Shown one piece after another: positions 23,874 through 32,192 of a DNA stretch of 50,564 nucleotides; within the stretch, counting starts at the first letter, position 1; each line of letters starts with the position of its first letter. The notes beneath the pieces were generated by a model. That model was not told the origin of the DNA and searched no databases. It was given only the letters and a program-made list of their open reading frames with translations. Source of the stretch: an uncultured Eubacteriales bacterium (GTDB lineage: Bacteria; Bacillota; Clostridia; Lachnospirales; Lachnospiraceae); NCBI GenBank assembly GCA_949292795.1, contig CASFBR010000077.1, forward strand, positions 1 to 50,564. Reading direction: 5' to 3'. The position numbers and the translations under genes are program-made.

Positions 23874-26225
23874 ATGGAAAAAACGACCTGCACAGGTCTT
23901 TCTAAAGAAGAGGTCCGGCAGCGCATTGAGAAGGGCCTTGTCAATGAAACCAATACAAGTGTATCTAAGACGACCGGGGAGATTATCCGCACCCATTCCC
24001 TGACCTACTTCAACTTTTTAAATATTTTTCTCGGATGCCTCGTAATCATATCCGGTCAGATTAAAAACCTGACCTTTATGGCGATTATCATTATTAATAC
24101 GATCATCGGTATTTTTCAGGAGCTGAAGGTGAAAAAGCTGGTGGACGGGCTTTCAGTGATCACGGCCACAAAGGCGACGGTGCTTCGGGACGGGCAGCGC
24201 AAAGAAATTCCCATCGATCAGATCGTTATGGATGATGTTATTGCGGTGGAGAGCGGCAATCAGATCAGCGCCGACAGTATTGTGCTGGAATCTTCGGGGA
24301 TTGAGGTCAACGAGTCGATGATTACCGGTGAATCCCGTCCGGTCAAGAAAAAGGCGGGAGATACGCTGTTTTCCGGAAGCTTTCTTGTGGCCGGCAGCGG
24401 CCTGGCCCGGGTAGAGCATGTCGGTAAGGATAACTATGCCACTGTTTTGGCCAACCAGGCCAAGGATAAAAAGCGCGCGACATCTGAAATGCAGGATTCG
24501 ATTAAACGGATCATCAAGATTGTGGGATTTATCATTATCCCCGTGGGAATACTGCTGTTTTTGTCGCAGCGGAGCGTGGACGGGACAACGCTTTCGGATG
24601 CCCTTGTCAATACTGTGGCCGGCGTGATCGGCATGATCCCGGAGGGGCTTGTGCTGCTGACGAGTATTTCCTTTATTCTCGGTGTCGGGCGGCTGGCAGG
24701 AAAGCGGGCGCTTGTTCAGGAAATGGAAGCCATCGAAGCGCTGGCCCGCGTGAATGTTTTGTGTACCGATAAAACCGGGACGATTACGACCGGTGAACTG
24801 GAAGTGACGGAGCTGATCCCGCTTGCACAGGCAGGCATCGAGGAAATGAAAACGATCATGAACGAGATTGCGTTTGCCTTTGATGATGTCAATAATACGC
24901 AGACTGCGTTGATGAATTATTTTACAAAGACGCAGAGCTGGGAGATCGAGGATGCGATTCCTTTTTCGTCTGCCCGTAAATACCGGGCGATCAGCTTTAA
25001 GGATCATGGCGCCTATGTTCTTGGCGCGCCGGAGTTTATTATGAAGGATGACGAAGCCCTGGCATCACGGGTGGAGGCTTATTCCGAAAAGGGGCTGCGT
25101 GTGCTTTTACTGGCCCGTGCCGACCGCATTTCCAGTGAGGAGGAGCTTGTGGAGGGCGCTTCTGCTCTGGGCCTGATCCTGATTTCGGATTGTATCCGTA
25201 CCGAGGCCCGTTCTACGTTTGAATATTTTGCCAGTCAGAACGTTGCCGTAAAGGTGATCTCAGGGGATAATCCTGCGACCGTATCTCATATTGCAGTGGA
25301 GGCCGGACTGGCCGGCGCAGAGCGGTATGTGGATGCCACACAGCTTCCTGAGGATGATGCAGACCTGAGGGAGGTTGTAGAAGATTATACGGTATACGGC
25401 CGTGTGACACCGGAACAAAAGCAGCGGATTATTAAGGCTTATCAGGCCAATGGCCGCGTGGTCGGCATGGTCGGCGACGGTGTCAATGACGTGTTGGCAC
25501 TAAAGGATGCCGACTGCGGTATCGCTATGGCTGCCGGATCGGATGCCGCCAAGCAGGTTGCTCATATTGTGCTTCTGGATTCGGATTTTGCCTGTATGAA
25601 GGATATTGTCCGGGAAGGCCGCATGATCATTTCCAATATTGAGAGGGTCAGTGCACTCTACCTGACAAAAACGATTTACTCCGTGCTTTTGTGTGTGATT
25701 TTTATTATTATCGGGCGTTCCTATCCGTTCATCCCGATCCACTTAAGCCTGATCAGTGCTGCGGCGATCGGACTGCCAAGCTTTATTCTGGCGCTGGAGC
25801 AGACCGAGACTGTAACGCAGGATGGATTCCTGAAAAACGTCCTGCGCATAGCGGTGCCCGGGGCGCTGGTGATGGTGATCGATATGCTTATTAATCAGGT
25901 GCTTGGTATGTTCTTTGGCTTTAGCGGGGACATTTTATCCACCTATAACCTCCTTGTCGCCGGTTTTATCAGTATGATGGTGCTGGTAAAGGTGTCCAGC
26001 CCTCTGAATCTGATCCGAAAGATTTTATGCATTGTCTGTGTTGTTATTTTTGTCGCCGGCGTTTTACTTTTTGGAGGATTTTTCAGTGTGACCAGCGTAT
26101 TCCAGTGGCGGATGATCTTTATCCTGCCGGTAATCGCAATCACCTATCCGATGATGAACGGACTGATGGCGTTTATGCGGCGGTTTGCCAGAGGAAATAA
26201 GCTGCGGCTGGCGCAGGGCGAATAA
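23874..26225 (+). CDS. Cation-translocating P-type ATPase, CtpE-like
   Basis: The 783-residue protein has the P-type ATPase motifs: TGES in the actuator domain (about 147), CTDKTGTIT with the phosphorylated aspartate near 299, and GDGVNDVLALKDADCGIAM in the hinge region. About ten membrane helices are visible. The N-terminal soluble part is short and lacks heavy-metal CxxC motifs, and the sequence around the hinge is like the CtpE branch linked to calcium. Cation identity remains uncertain. AGGGAAGGAG precedes the ATG, 21 bases after metA. Confidence 0.9.
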   Translation: MEKTTCTGLSKEEVRQRIEKGLVNETNTSVSKTTGEIIRTHSLTYFNFLNIFLGCLVIISGQIKNLTFMAIIIINTIIGIFQELKVKKLVDGLSVITATKATVLRDGQRKEIPIDQIVMDDVIAVESGNQISADSIVLESSGIEVNESMITGESRPVKKKAGDTLFSGSFLVAGSGLARVEHVGKDNYATVLANQAKDKKRATSEMQDSIKRIIKIVGFIIIPVGILLFLSQRSVDGTTLSDALVNTVAGVIGMIPEGLVLLTSISFILGVGRLAGKRALVQEMEAIEALARVNVLCTDKTGTITTGELEVTELIPLAQAGIEEMKTIMNEIAFAFDDVNNTQTALMNYFTKTQSWEIEDAIPFSSARKYRAISFKDHGAYVLGAPEFIMKDDEALASRVEAYSEKGLRVLLLARADRISSEEELVEGASALGLILISDCIRTEARSTFEYFASQNVAVKVISGDNPATVSHIAVEAGLAGAERYVDATQLPEDDADLREVVEDYTVYGRVTPEQKQRIIKAYQANGRVVGMVGDGVNDVLALKDADCGIAMAAGSDAAKQVAHIVLLDSDFACMKDIVREGRMIISNIERVSALYLTKTIYSVLLCVIFIIIGRSYPFIPIHLSLISAAAIGLPSFILALEQTETVTQDGFLKNVLRIAVPGALVMVIDMLINQVLGMFFGFSGDILSTYNLLVAGFISMMVLVKVSSPLNLIRKILCIVCVVIFVAGVLLFGGFFSVTSVFQWRMIFILPVIAITYPMMNGLMAFMRRFARGNKLRLAQGE

Positions 26226-26241
26226 TAAAAGAGGGAGGAAA

Positions 26242-27231
26242 ATGAAAATGAAGGTGCGAAGATATGGGCTGGCAGCCGGAGGTCTGGCGCTGCTGCTGCT
26301 TTTAAATGGATGTAATGCCGGAACAGCGCAGGAAAGCTGCTCGCAGAATACAAGCTTTCGTTCGCAGGAGGAAAGCGGCTCGCAGAATACGGACTTTAGT
26401 CCGCAGGAGGAAAGCAGCACACAGAATACGGGCGTTCGCCCGCAGGAGGAAAGCAGCACATCGAGCAGCGGTTTAAATTCACAGGAGACAGGCCGCGTAT
26501 CAGGCAGCGGCTCCGGTCTGCCGGAAACGGAGGCGGATGCGTCTGTTCCGGCAGGGACTGCGGAAAATGGCGGGGAATTTACAGGCATAGCCCCATGTAA
26601 TGTCGGCGATACGATTTCCTTTGGCAGCTATGAGCAGGATAATAATAAAGAGAACGGAGCGGAAGAAATTGAATGGATTGTGCTGGATGCCGATGGGGAA
26701 AATGTTCTTCTTCTTAGCAAATATGGTCTGGATGCCCGGGCGTATAACAGCAGCGACGCGGCGGTTACCTGGGAAAACAGCGAATTGCGCCAATGGCTGA
26801 ACGATACATTTTATCAGACCGCTTTCAGCAAAGCCCAGCAGGAGGTTATTATCCCGGTTACAAATGTCAATCCGGATAATGAAAGATGGGGGACATCCGG
26901 CGGCAATGATACACAGGACGCGGTATTTCTTCTGAGTATTGATGAGGCAGAGAATTATTTTTCAGACCGAAACGAGACGCTTTGGATTCAGGCAACTCCT
27001 TATGCGGTGGAGCAGGGCGCATATGTGGCGGATAACGGCGACTCGCCCTGGTGGCTGCGCTCGCCCGGTGATCATAATGAAGGCGGATTCTGTGCGGCGT
27101 ATGTGGATTACCGTCCCTCTGGCGTGAGCCTTAGCGGATATGCCGTTCAGTATAACAGCCGTGCCGTGCGCCCCGCTTTGTGGGTAAAAACACAGGCCGA
27201 TAGTGCTTCCGATGATCCTTCAGCAAAATAG
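26242..27231 (+). CDS. Lipoprotein with 13-residue repeats and a DUF6273-like domain
   Basis: ATG at 26242 follows GAGGGAGG; the longer frame starts inside the ATPase gene. The 329-residue protein has a signal peptide ending in the lipobox LLNGC. It continues with four 13-residue units (pattern EESxSQNTxFxPQ), a serine-rich linker, and a globular domain from about 115: ISFGSYEQDN, IEWIVLDADGENVLLLSKYG, WENSELRQWLNDTFY, and later WWLRSPG and VRPALWVK. That set is typical of DUF6273, a fold related to formylglycine-enzyme/C-lectin domains and common on anaerobe surfaces. Function unknown. It follows the ATPase by 16 bases. Confidence 0.85.
   Translation: MKMKVRRYGLAAGGLALLLLLNGCNAGTAQESCSQNTSFRSQEESGSQNTDFSPQEESSTQNTGVRPQEESSTSSSGLNSQETGRVSGSGSGLPETEADASVPAGTAENGGEFTGIAPCNVGDTISFGSYEQDNNKENGAEEIEWIVLDADGENVLLLSKYGLDARAYNSSDAAVTWENSELRQWLNDTFYQTAFSKAQQEVIIPVTNVNPDNERWGTSGGNDTQDAVFLLSIDEAENYFSDRNETLWIQATPYAVEQGAYVADNGDSPWWLRSPGDHNEGGFCAAYVDYRPSGVSLSGYAVQYNSRAVRPALWVKTQADSASDDPSAK
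26332..26487 (+). repeat. 39-bp in-frame tandem repeat in the second lipoprotein
   Basis: Four 39-bp units begin at 26332, 26371, 26410 and 26449, each coding 13 residues. Divergence increases towards the 3' end. The unit length equals that in the first lipoprotein (5790-5893), although the sequence differs. Confidence 0.9.
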
Positions 27232-27310
27232 CCGCCATTCGGTTTTTCAAAATTTTTTTCAAAATTCTTCAAAATTTCAGTGCCATTTCAGACTATTTTT
27301 AGAAAAAAGA

Positions 27311-27438
27311 GTTCCGCCTGCGGAACTTAAGCGCCAAGCGCGGTCGCTTCAGCGACAATTTTCTTATCGCGCGCGTGCGCATCTTAAGCGAAGCTTTTTA
27401 AATTTCATAGGAACACAGTTCCCTATGAAATTTAAAAA
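27311..27438. other. Cluster of hairpins after the lipoprotein gene
   Basis: Seen in order: GTTCCGC-CT-GCGGAAC (27311-27326); GTCGCT-TC-AGCGAC (27343-27356); two copies of CTTAAGCG around a CG-rich stretch; and a long stem of TTTTTAAATTTCATAGGAAC (27395-27414) with 27418-27438, one bulged C. The last arm pair ends in runs of T and A and could serve as a bidirectional terminator. The cluster looks like a non-coding repeat element. Confidence 0.6.
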
Positions 27439-27469
27439 CAGCGGGAATCTTTTGGAAACCCGCTGTTTT
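27435..27469 (-). terminator. Terminator of tRNA-Gly, probably bidirectional
   Basis: AAAACAGCGGG (27435-27445) pairs with CCCGCTGTTTT (27459-27469). On the minus strand the stem is followed by a T run, 14 bases beyond the tRNA 3' end. Confidence 0.8.
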
Positions 27470-27482
27470 ACTGAAAAAAAGA

Positions 27483-27554
27483 AGCGCGAGACGGGATTCG
27501 AACCCGCGACCCTCGCCTTGGCAAGGCGATACTCCACCACTGAGCCACTCGCGC
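27483..27554 (-). tRNA. tRNA-Gly (anticodon GCC)
   Basis: The 72-base cloverleaf folds fully: acceptor GCGCGAG/CTCGCGC, D stem GCTC/GAGT, anticodon stem TCGCC/GGCGA with loop TTGCCAA (anticodon GCC), T stem GCGGG/CCCGT with loop TTCGAAT. The discriminator base is U, as for bacterial glycine tRNA. CCA is not encoded. It sits at the composition break between the two halves of the window. Confidence 0.97.
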
Positions 27555-27576
27555 ATAAAATATAACTACGATATTC

Positions 27577-27605
27577 ATTATAATCATAAATCAGAGCATT
27601 GTCAA
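27577..27605 (-). promoter_or_regulatory. tRNA-Gly promoter
   Basis: On the minus strand TTGACA (27605-27600) and TATAAT (27582-27577) match consensus perfectly, 17 bp apart, about 22 bases before the tRNA. Confidence 0.9.
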
Positions 27606-27649
27606 GTATTTTTTAAATTGAAACTTGTTGAAAAAGAATGTTAAGAAAC

Positions 27650-27679
27650 TTGCGTTGTTGTACTTCGTTATGCTATAAT
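27650..27679 (+). promoter_or_regulatory. Promoter of the pyr operon
   Basis: TTGCGT (27650-27655) and TATAAT (27674-27679), with TGC before the -10 box (extended -10), are 18 bp apart. A small hairpin AAGCAG/CTGCTT (27690-27708) lies in the 85-base leader. No PyrR-type attenuator was recognised. Confidence 0.6.
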
Positions 27680-27765
27680 CGAACCAGCGAAGCAGGAAAA
27701 TTCTGCTTTGAAACGTTTACTTAATTGAAAAATTAGAAATAATTAAGAAGATTGGAGGAGCTTTC

Positions 27766-28683
27766 GTGATTAATCAATTAGTAAGTAAAATCAAAAAGCT
27801 GAATGCACCAGTTGTAGTAGGATTAGATCCAATGCTTTCCTACGTGCCAGAGCATATTGTAACAAAAGCATTGAATGAATATGGTGAGACATTGGAAGGT
27901 GCCGCAGAAGCCATTTGGCAGTTTAATAAGCAAATTGTAGATAAAACATGGGATTTAATTCCAGCTGTGAAACCTCAGATCGCAATGTATGAACAATTTG
28001 GTATTCCTGGAATGGTTGCATATAAAAAGACGGTGGATTATTGTAAGAGCAAAGGATTAGTTGTAATTGGTGATGTAAAGCGAGGAGATATTGGCTCTAC
28101 TTCCGCAGCGTATGCAGTTGGACATCTTGGAAAAGTTCAGGTTGGAAGTCAGAAGATTGCTGGATTTGACGAAGACTTTGCGACAGTGAATCCTTATTTA
28201 GGTTCGGATGGAATCGAACCATTTATTAAAGTATGTAAAGAAGAGAAAAAGGGTATTTTTGTATTAGTTAAAACATCCAATCCATCCAGTGGAGAATTTC
28301 AGGATCAATTAATCAATGGAAAGCCTCTGTATGAATTAGTTGGAGAAAAAGTAGCAGAGTGGGGCATGGAACATATGGGTGAATCTTACAGTTATGTAGG
28401 CTGTGTTGTAGGAGCAACCTATCCAGAGATGGGAAAGGTACTTCGTAAGGTAATGCCAAAAACGTATATTTTAGTGCCTGGCTATGGTGCACAGGGAGGA
28501 ACGGCAGATTCTCTGCGTCCATACTTTAATGAGGATGGACTGGGAGCGATTGTAAATTCATCCCGTGGTATTATTGCAGCTTATAAGCAAGAAAAATATG
28601 CAAAATTTGGAGCAGAAAACTTTGCAGATGCGTCCAGAGCAGCAGTGATTGATATGATTGAGGATATTAGAAGTATTTTCTAA
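27766..28683 (+). CDS. pyrF: Orotidine 5'-phosphate decarboxylase
   Basis: The 305-residue length and the motifs VVGLDPMLSYVP, AVKPQIAMYEQFG and VVIGDVKRGDIGSTSAAYA identify the longer type-2 OMP decarboxylase, with the catalytic D-K-x-x-D array in DVKRGD. It converts OMP to UMP, the last step of UMP synthesis. The start is GTG, 6 bases after GGAGGAG. It leads pyrF-pyrK-pyrD-pyrE. Codon use (GGA, GCA, AGA, ATT) differs sharply from genes left of the tRNA. Confidence 0.96.
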   Translation: MINQLVSKIKKLNAPVVVGLDPMLSYVPEHIVTKALNEYGETLEGAAEAIWQFNKQIVDKTWDLIPAVKPQIAMYEQFGIPGMVAYKKTVDYCKSKGLVVIGDVKRGDIGSTSAAYAVGHLGKVQVGSQKIAGFDEDFATVNPYLGSDGIEPFIKVCKEEKKGIFVLVKTSNPSSGEFQDQLINGKPLYELVGEKVAEWGMEHMGESYSYVGCVVGATYPEMGKVLRKVMPKTYILVPGYGAQGGTADSLRPYFNEDGLGAIVNSSRGIIAAYKQEKYAKFGAENFADASRAAVIDMIEDIRSIF

Positions 28684-28695
28684 AAAGAGGTAAAT

Positions 28696-29457
28696 ATGGC
28701 AAAATATAAAGAAACAGCAATTGTTCTTTCTCAGGAACAGTTAAGTGAGGATATTTTTAGCATGTGGATTCAGACTAGTCATATAGCCAAAGAAGCCATA
28801 TGTGGTCAGTTCGTTTCCATTTATACAAAAGATGGGGCAAAACTTTTGCCTCGTCCAATTAGTCTTTGTGAAATAGAAGCGGATCGAATTAGAATTGTTT
28901 ATCGTGTAGTTGGTGCAGGAACGAAAGAGTTCTCTGCTTATCAGGCAGGTGATCCAATTGAGATTATGGGACCACTTGGAAATGGTTTCCCATTAAAAGA
29001 GAAAAAGGCATTCTTGATCGGCGGAGGAATTGGAATTCCCCCTATGCTGCAGTTGGCAAAATCATTGAATTGTGAAAAACAAATGGTGCTTGGATACCGA
29101 GATGCACAGTTATTCTTAAAAAAAGAGTTTGAACCATATGGGACAGTCTATGTAGCGACAGAAGATGGAAGCGTTGGTACAAAAGGAAATGTTCTGGATG
29201 CGATTGCTGCAAATCAATTAGACGCCGATATCATCTATGCATGTGGTCCTACTCCAATGCTGCGTGCATTGAAGCAGTATGCAAAAGAGCAAGGGATGGA
29301 ATGTTATATTTCATTGGAAGAAAAAATGGCATGTGGAATTGGAGCGTGCTTGGCATGTGTATGCAAATCTAAAGAAGTGGATGAACATACCCATGTGCAC
29401 AATAAGAGAATTTGTAAAGATGGTCCAGTGTTTGCAGCAGAGGAGGTTGAATTATAA
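28696..29457 (+). CDS. pyrK: Dihydroorotate dehydrogenase B, electron transfer subunit
   Basis: The 253-residue protein has an FAD-binding barrel (LLPRPISLCEIE), a nucleotide-binding domain (FLIGGGIGIPPMLQLA, YACGPTPML), and a C-terminal [2Fe-2S] loop (EKMACGIGACLACVCK). It passes electrons from dihydroorotate through the catalytic subunit to NAD+. It starts 12 bases after pyrF and its stop overlaps the pyrD start by one base, as usual for a coupled pair. Confidence 0.96.
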   Translation: MAKYKETAIVLSQEQLSEDIFSMWIQTSHIAKEAICGQFVSIYTKDGAKLLPRPISLCEIEADRIRIVYRVVGAGTKEFSAYQAGDPIEIMGPLGNGFPLKEKKAFLIGGGIGIPPMLQLAKSLNCEKQMVLGYRDAQLFLKKEFEPYGTVYVATEDGSVGTKGNVLDAIAANQLDADIIYACGPTPMLRALKQYAKEQGMECYISLEEKMACGIGACLACVCKSKEVDEHTHVHNKRICKDGPVFAAEEVEL

Positions 29458-30362
29458 TGTTAAATACTTCTGTAAATCTGGCTGGAGTGCAATTAAAGAA
29501 TCCAGTTATGACTGCTTCGGGTACGTTTGGATCTGGTGCAGAATACAGTGAATTTGTAGACTTAAATCGGCTTGGAGCAGTTGTGACAAAAGGTGTTGCC
29601 AATGTACCGTGGCCAGGTAATCCAACGCCTCGGATCGCAGAAACAACTGGCGGTATGCTGAATGCAATTGGCTTACAAAATCCAGGTATTGATGTATTTG
29701 TGAAAAGAGATATTCCATTTCTGAAACAATATGATACAAAGATTATTGTTAATGTATGTGGAAAAAGTACAGAAGATTATTTGGAAGTGGTAGAACGTCT
29801 TGGGGACGAGCCAGTGGATTTATTAGAAATCAATATTTCCTGCCCAAATGTAAAAGAGGGAGGCATCGCTTTTGGTCAAGATCCAAAGGCAGTGGAAGCA
29901 ATTACAAAAGCAGTAAAAGCAAAGGCAAAACAGCCGATTATTATGAAATTGAGTCCAAATGTTACGGATATTACAGTTATGGCCAAAGCAGCGGAAGCAG
30001 GCGGAGCAGATGTACTTTCTTTAATTAATACATTAACTGGAATGAAAATTGATATTCAACGACAATGTTTTGCAATTGCAAATAAAACAGGGGGATTGTC
30101 TGGTCCAGCTGTAAAGCCGATTGCATTGCGAATGGTTTATCAGGTGGCAAATGCAGTGTCCGTACCAATTATTGGCATGGGTGGAATTGCAACGCCAGAA
30201 GATGCGATCGAATTTATTTTAGCTGGTGCGACAGCGGTATCTGTAGGAACAGCTAATTTTTACAATCCATATGCGACAATTCAAGTAGCAGAGGGAATAG
30301 AAGACTATATGAAACAGCATAATTGTGAAGACATCAATCAGTTAATTGGAATTGTAAAATAA
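29457..30362 (+). CDS. pyrD: Dihydroorotate dehydrogenase B, catalytic subunit
   Basis: The 301-residue protein has the class 1B marks: GVQLKNPVMTASGTFGSG, EINISCPNVKEGG with the catalytic cysteine region, MKLSPNVTDI and IIGMGGIATPEDAIEFI. It oxidises dihydroorotate to orotate with FMN. The ATG begins on the last base of the pyrK stop (TAATG), preceded by AGGAGG inside pyrK. It works with PyrK as a heterotetramer. Confidence 0.96.
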   Translation: MLNTSVNLAGVQLKNPVMTASGTFGSGAEYSEFVDLNRLGAVVTKGVANVPWPGNPTPRIAETTGGMLNAIGLQNPGIDVFVKRDIPFLKQYDTKIIVNVCGKSTEDYLEVVERLGDEPVDLLEINISCPNVKEGGIAFGQDPKAVEAITKAVKAKAKQPIIMKLSPNVTDITVMAKAAEAGGADVLSLINTLTGMKIDIQRQCFAIANKTGGLSGPAVKPIALRMVYQVANAVSVPIIGMGGIATPEDAIEFILAGATAVSVGTANFYNPYATIQVAEGIEDYMKQHNCEDINQLIGIVK

Positions 30363-30377
30363 CGAGAGGAGATTAGT

Positions 30378-31061
30378 ATGGAACAGTATAAAAAAGAGTT
30401 TATTGAATTTATGATTGATTGCGAAGTATTGAAATTTGGCGATTTTGTGACAAAGAGTGGAAGAAACACGCCGTTTTTTGTGAATACGGGATTTTACCGC
30501 ACAGGAGCTCAGCTTCGTAAATTAGGAGAATATTATGCAAAGGCAATTCAGGCAAAGTTTGGAACTGACTTTGATGTATTATTTGGACCAGCCTATAAAG
30601 GAATTCCTTTGACCGTAGCGACTTCTATGGCTCTTTCTGAAATGTATGGTGCCGATATTCGTTATTGTTCCAATCGAAAAGAAGTAAAAGATCATGGAGA
30701 TAAGGGTATTTTGCTTGGAAGTCCAATTCAAGATGGGGATCGTGTAGTAATTATTGAAGATGTTACAACGGCAGGAACTTCCATTCAGGAAACGCTTCCA
30801 ATCATTCAGGCACAGGGAGAGGTGAATGTGCTTGGACTTGTTGTTTCCGTAGATCGAATGGAGAGAGGACAGGGTACAAAGAGTGCATTAGCAGAGATTC
30901 AAGAAAATTACGGATTACAGACAACTGCAATTGTAACAATGGCAGAGGTAATTGAACATCTTTATAATAAAGAGTATAAAGGAAAAGTTATTATCGATAA
31001 TACATTAATGGAGGCAATTGACGCATATTATAAAAAATATGGTGCTGAAAATAATGAATAG
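30378..31061 (+). CDS. pyrE: Orotate phosphoribosyltransferase
   Basis: The 227-residue protein has SGRNTPFFVNTGFYRTG, GPAYKGIPL and the PRPP-binding loop VVIIEDVTTAGTSIQE. It joins orotate and PRPP to form OMP, feeding PyrF. It follows pyrD by 15 bases with GAGAGGAG before ATG and is the last pyrimidine gene of this cluster; pyrB, pyrC and carAB are not in the window. Confidence 0.96.
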   Translation: MEQYKKEFIEFMIDCEVLKFGDFVTKSGRNTPFFVNTGFYRTGAQLRKLGEYYAKAIQAKFGTDFDVLFGPAYKGIPLTVATSMALSEMYGADIRYCSNRKEVKDHGDKGILLGSPIQDGDRVVIIEDVTTAGTSIQETLPIIQAQGEVNVLGLVVSVDRMERGQGTKSALAEIQENYGLQTTAIVTMAEVIEHLYNKEYKGKVIIDNTLMEAIDAYYKKYGAENNE

Positions 31062-31077
31062 CAAAAGGAGAACGGAC

Positions 31078-31230
31078 ATGAATGAGAAATATTATCGGTT
31101 AATCTCTCAAGTTGGCGGAGGAAGCATCGCACTTGGTATTATTGTACTTGTAACAGGAATTGTAACGGGGACTATTACGATTATAAATGGAGCAAGATTA
31201 TTAAAAAGTAAAAAAACATTAATCTTTTAG
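31078..31230 (+). CDS. Small single-helix membrane protein, unknown function
   Basis: AAAAGGAG lies 7 bases before ATG 31078, 16 bases after pyrE, so it is probably part of the pyr transcript. The 50-residue product starts MNEKYYRLISQVGGG and has a glycine- and threonine-rich membrane segment (about 15-40), then a basic tail LLKSKK. No family was recognised. The good ribosome binding site and operon position make it likely real. Confidence 0.65.
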   Translation: MNEKYYRLISQVGGGSIALGIIVLVTGIVTGTITIINGARLLKSKKTLIF

Positions 31231-31265
31231 TTAAGCCAATAAAGCAAAATGATTGCTTGGAGGAT

Positions 31266-31317
31266 GGAACTGCTGTACAAAATATAGTTTAAACTATATG
31301 AGGATGTACGGCAGTCC
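31266..31317. other. Long nested hairpin, possible terminator of the pyr operon
   Basis: ACTGCTGTAC (31269-31278) pairs with GTACGGCAGT (31306-31315, one wobble) and encloses a perfect 18-bp palindrome, ATATAGTTTAAACTATAT (31282-31299). Only a short CCTTCCT tract follows, so terminator strength is doubtful. Confidence 0.55.
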
Positions 31318-31340
31318 TTCCTATATGGGAGGAATATAGA

Positions 31341-31799
31341 TTGAAACAAAAAAGCAGAATTAGAGTGATATGGTGTATTCTGTTTGTAGTATATTTAGCA
31401 GTGCTGATCTATTTATTATTATTTGCCAAGTTAATGGGACGGGAACAAATTGGGAGAACATATTCTTATAATTTAGAATTATTTAAAGAAATTAAACGCT
31501 TTTTAAACAATACGGGAACACTTGGGATTCGTTCCGTTTTATTAAATCTCGTAGGGAATGTGATTGGTTTTATGCCGCTTGGCTTTTTGCTTCCACTTGC
31601 TTTTTCCAGGGTACGAGGAATTGTTTTCATGACATTGATTTCATTTACTACAACTTTGATTGTAGAAACATGCCAGCTTGTCAGTTGTACAGGAAGCTTT
31701 GATGTAGATGATCTACTTTTAAATACAATTGGAGGAATATTAGGATATCTAATTTATATTCTTCTGGAAAAAGGAATTACTGCTTGGAAGGAACGATGA
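31341..31799 (+). CDS. VanZ family membrane protein
   Basis: The 152-residue protein starts with TTG after GGGAGGA. It has four hydrophobic segments and the VanZ pattern: FVVYLAVLIYLLLF first, VLLNLVGNVIGFMPLGFLLP in the middle, then VETCQLVSCTGSFDVDDLLLNTIGGILGYLIY. VanZ proteins are linked to teicoplanin resistance in enterococci, but chromosomal members like this are common in Clostridia and mostly of unknown role. No other van gene is nearby. Confidence 0.88.
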   Translation: MKQKSRIRVIWCILFVVYLAVLIYLLLFAKLMGREQIGRTYSYNLELFKEIKRFLNNTGTLGIRSVLLNLVGNVIGFMPLGFLLPLAFSRVRGIVFMTLISFTTTLIVETCQLVSCTGSFDVDDLLLNTIGGILGYLIYILLEKGITAWKER

Positions 31800-31856
31800 T
31801 GGAATAGAGCTGGAAGAGATTGACGATTTACAGCGGCTCATTTGGAGGAAGTAATT

Positions 31857-32183
31857 ATGAAAACGGTAAAGGAAACAGATATTGTTACGATTGGAACAAA
31901 GCGGGTGACCAAGGATGGAATTTGGGCTTGTATTTTCTTTTTGGTAGGAACAATTGGCCTGGCAGTTAGCTTTTGGAATAGCCTGTGGGAACAATCAGGA
32001 ATCAATGTTGGAATATTGGGAGTTTTTGTTTTAATTATTAGTTTATTTGGCTTGGGATATGGGATCAGAGGAAGAAGAAAGAAAAATTGCAGCCATATTA
32101 TAGATGAAATTGGAATTGCATCCAATGTACTTTTGATTATTATTATTGTTATTTTATTTATCATCGGTATACGTATGGTATAA
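31857..32183 (+). CDS. Membrane protein, possibly DUF6142-like
   Basis: The ATG at 31857 lies 7 bases after GGAGGA. The 108-residue protein has three hydrophobic segments (about 20-40, 50-70, 85-108), with a basic loop GIRGRRKK between the second and third. The layout resembles the small DUF6142 membrane family, but that is a loose match. It ends 9 bases before the aminopeptidase-like gene and is probably co-transcribed with it. Confidence 0.65.
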   Translation: MKTVKETDIVTIGTKRVTKDGIWACIFFLVGTIGLAVSFWNSLWEQSGINVGILGVFVLIISLFGLGYGIRGRRKKNCSHIIDEIGIASNVLLIIIIVILFIIGIRMV

Positions 32184-32192
32184 GGAGATTTT

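Noticed and set aside
27483-27554. tRNA-Gly as attachment site of a genomic island
   Set aside because: No integrase, no second copy of the tRNA 3' end and no phage or plasmid genes were seen on either side.
31341-31799. Glycopeptide resistance locus
   Set aside because: Only a VanZ-family protein is present; no vanH, vanA/B, vanX or vanRS genes are nearby.
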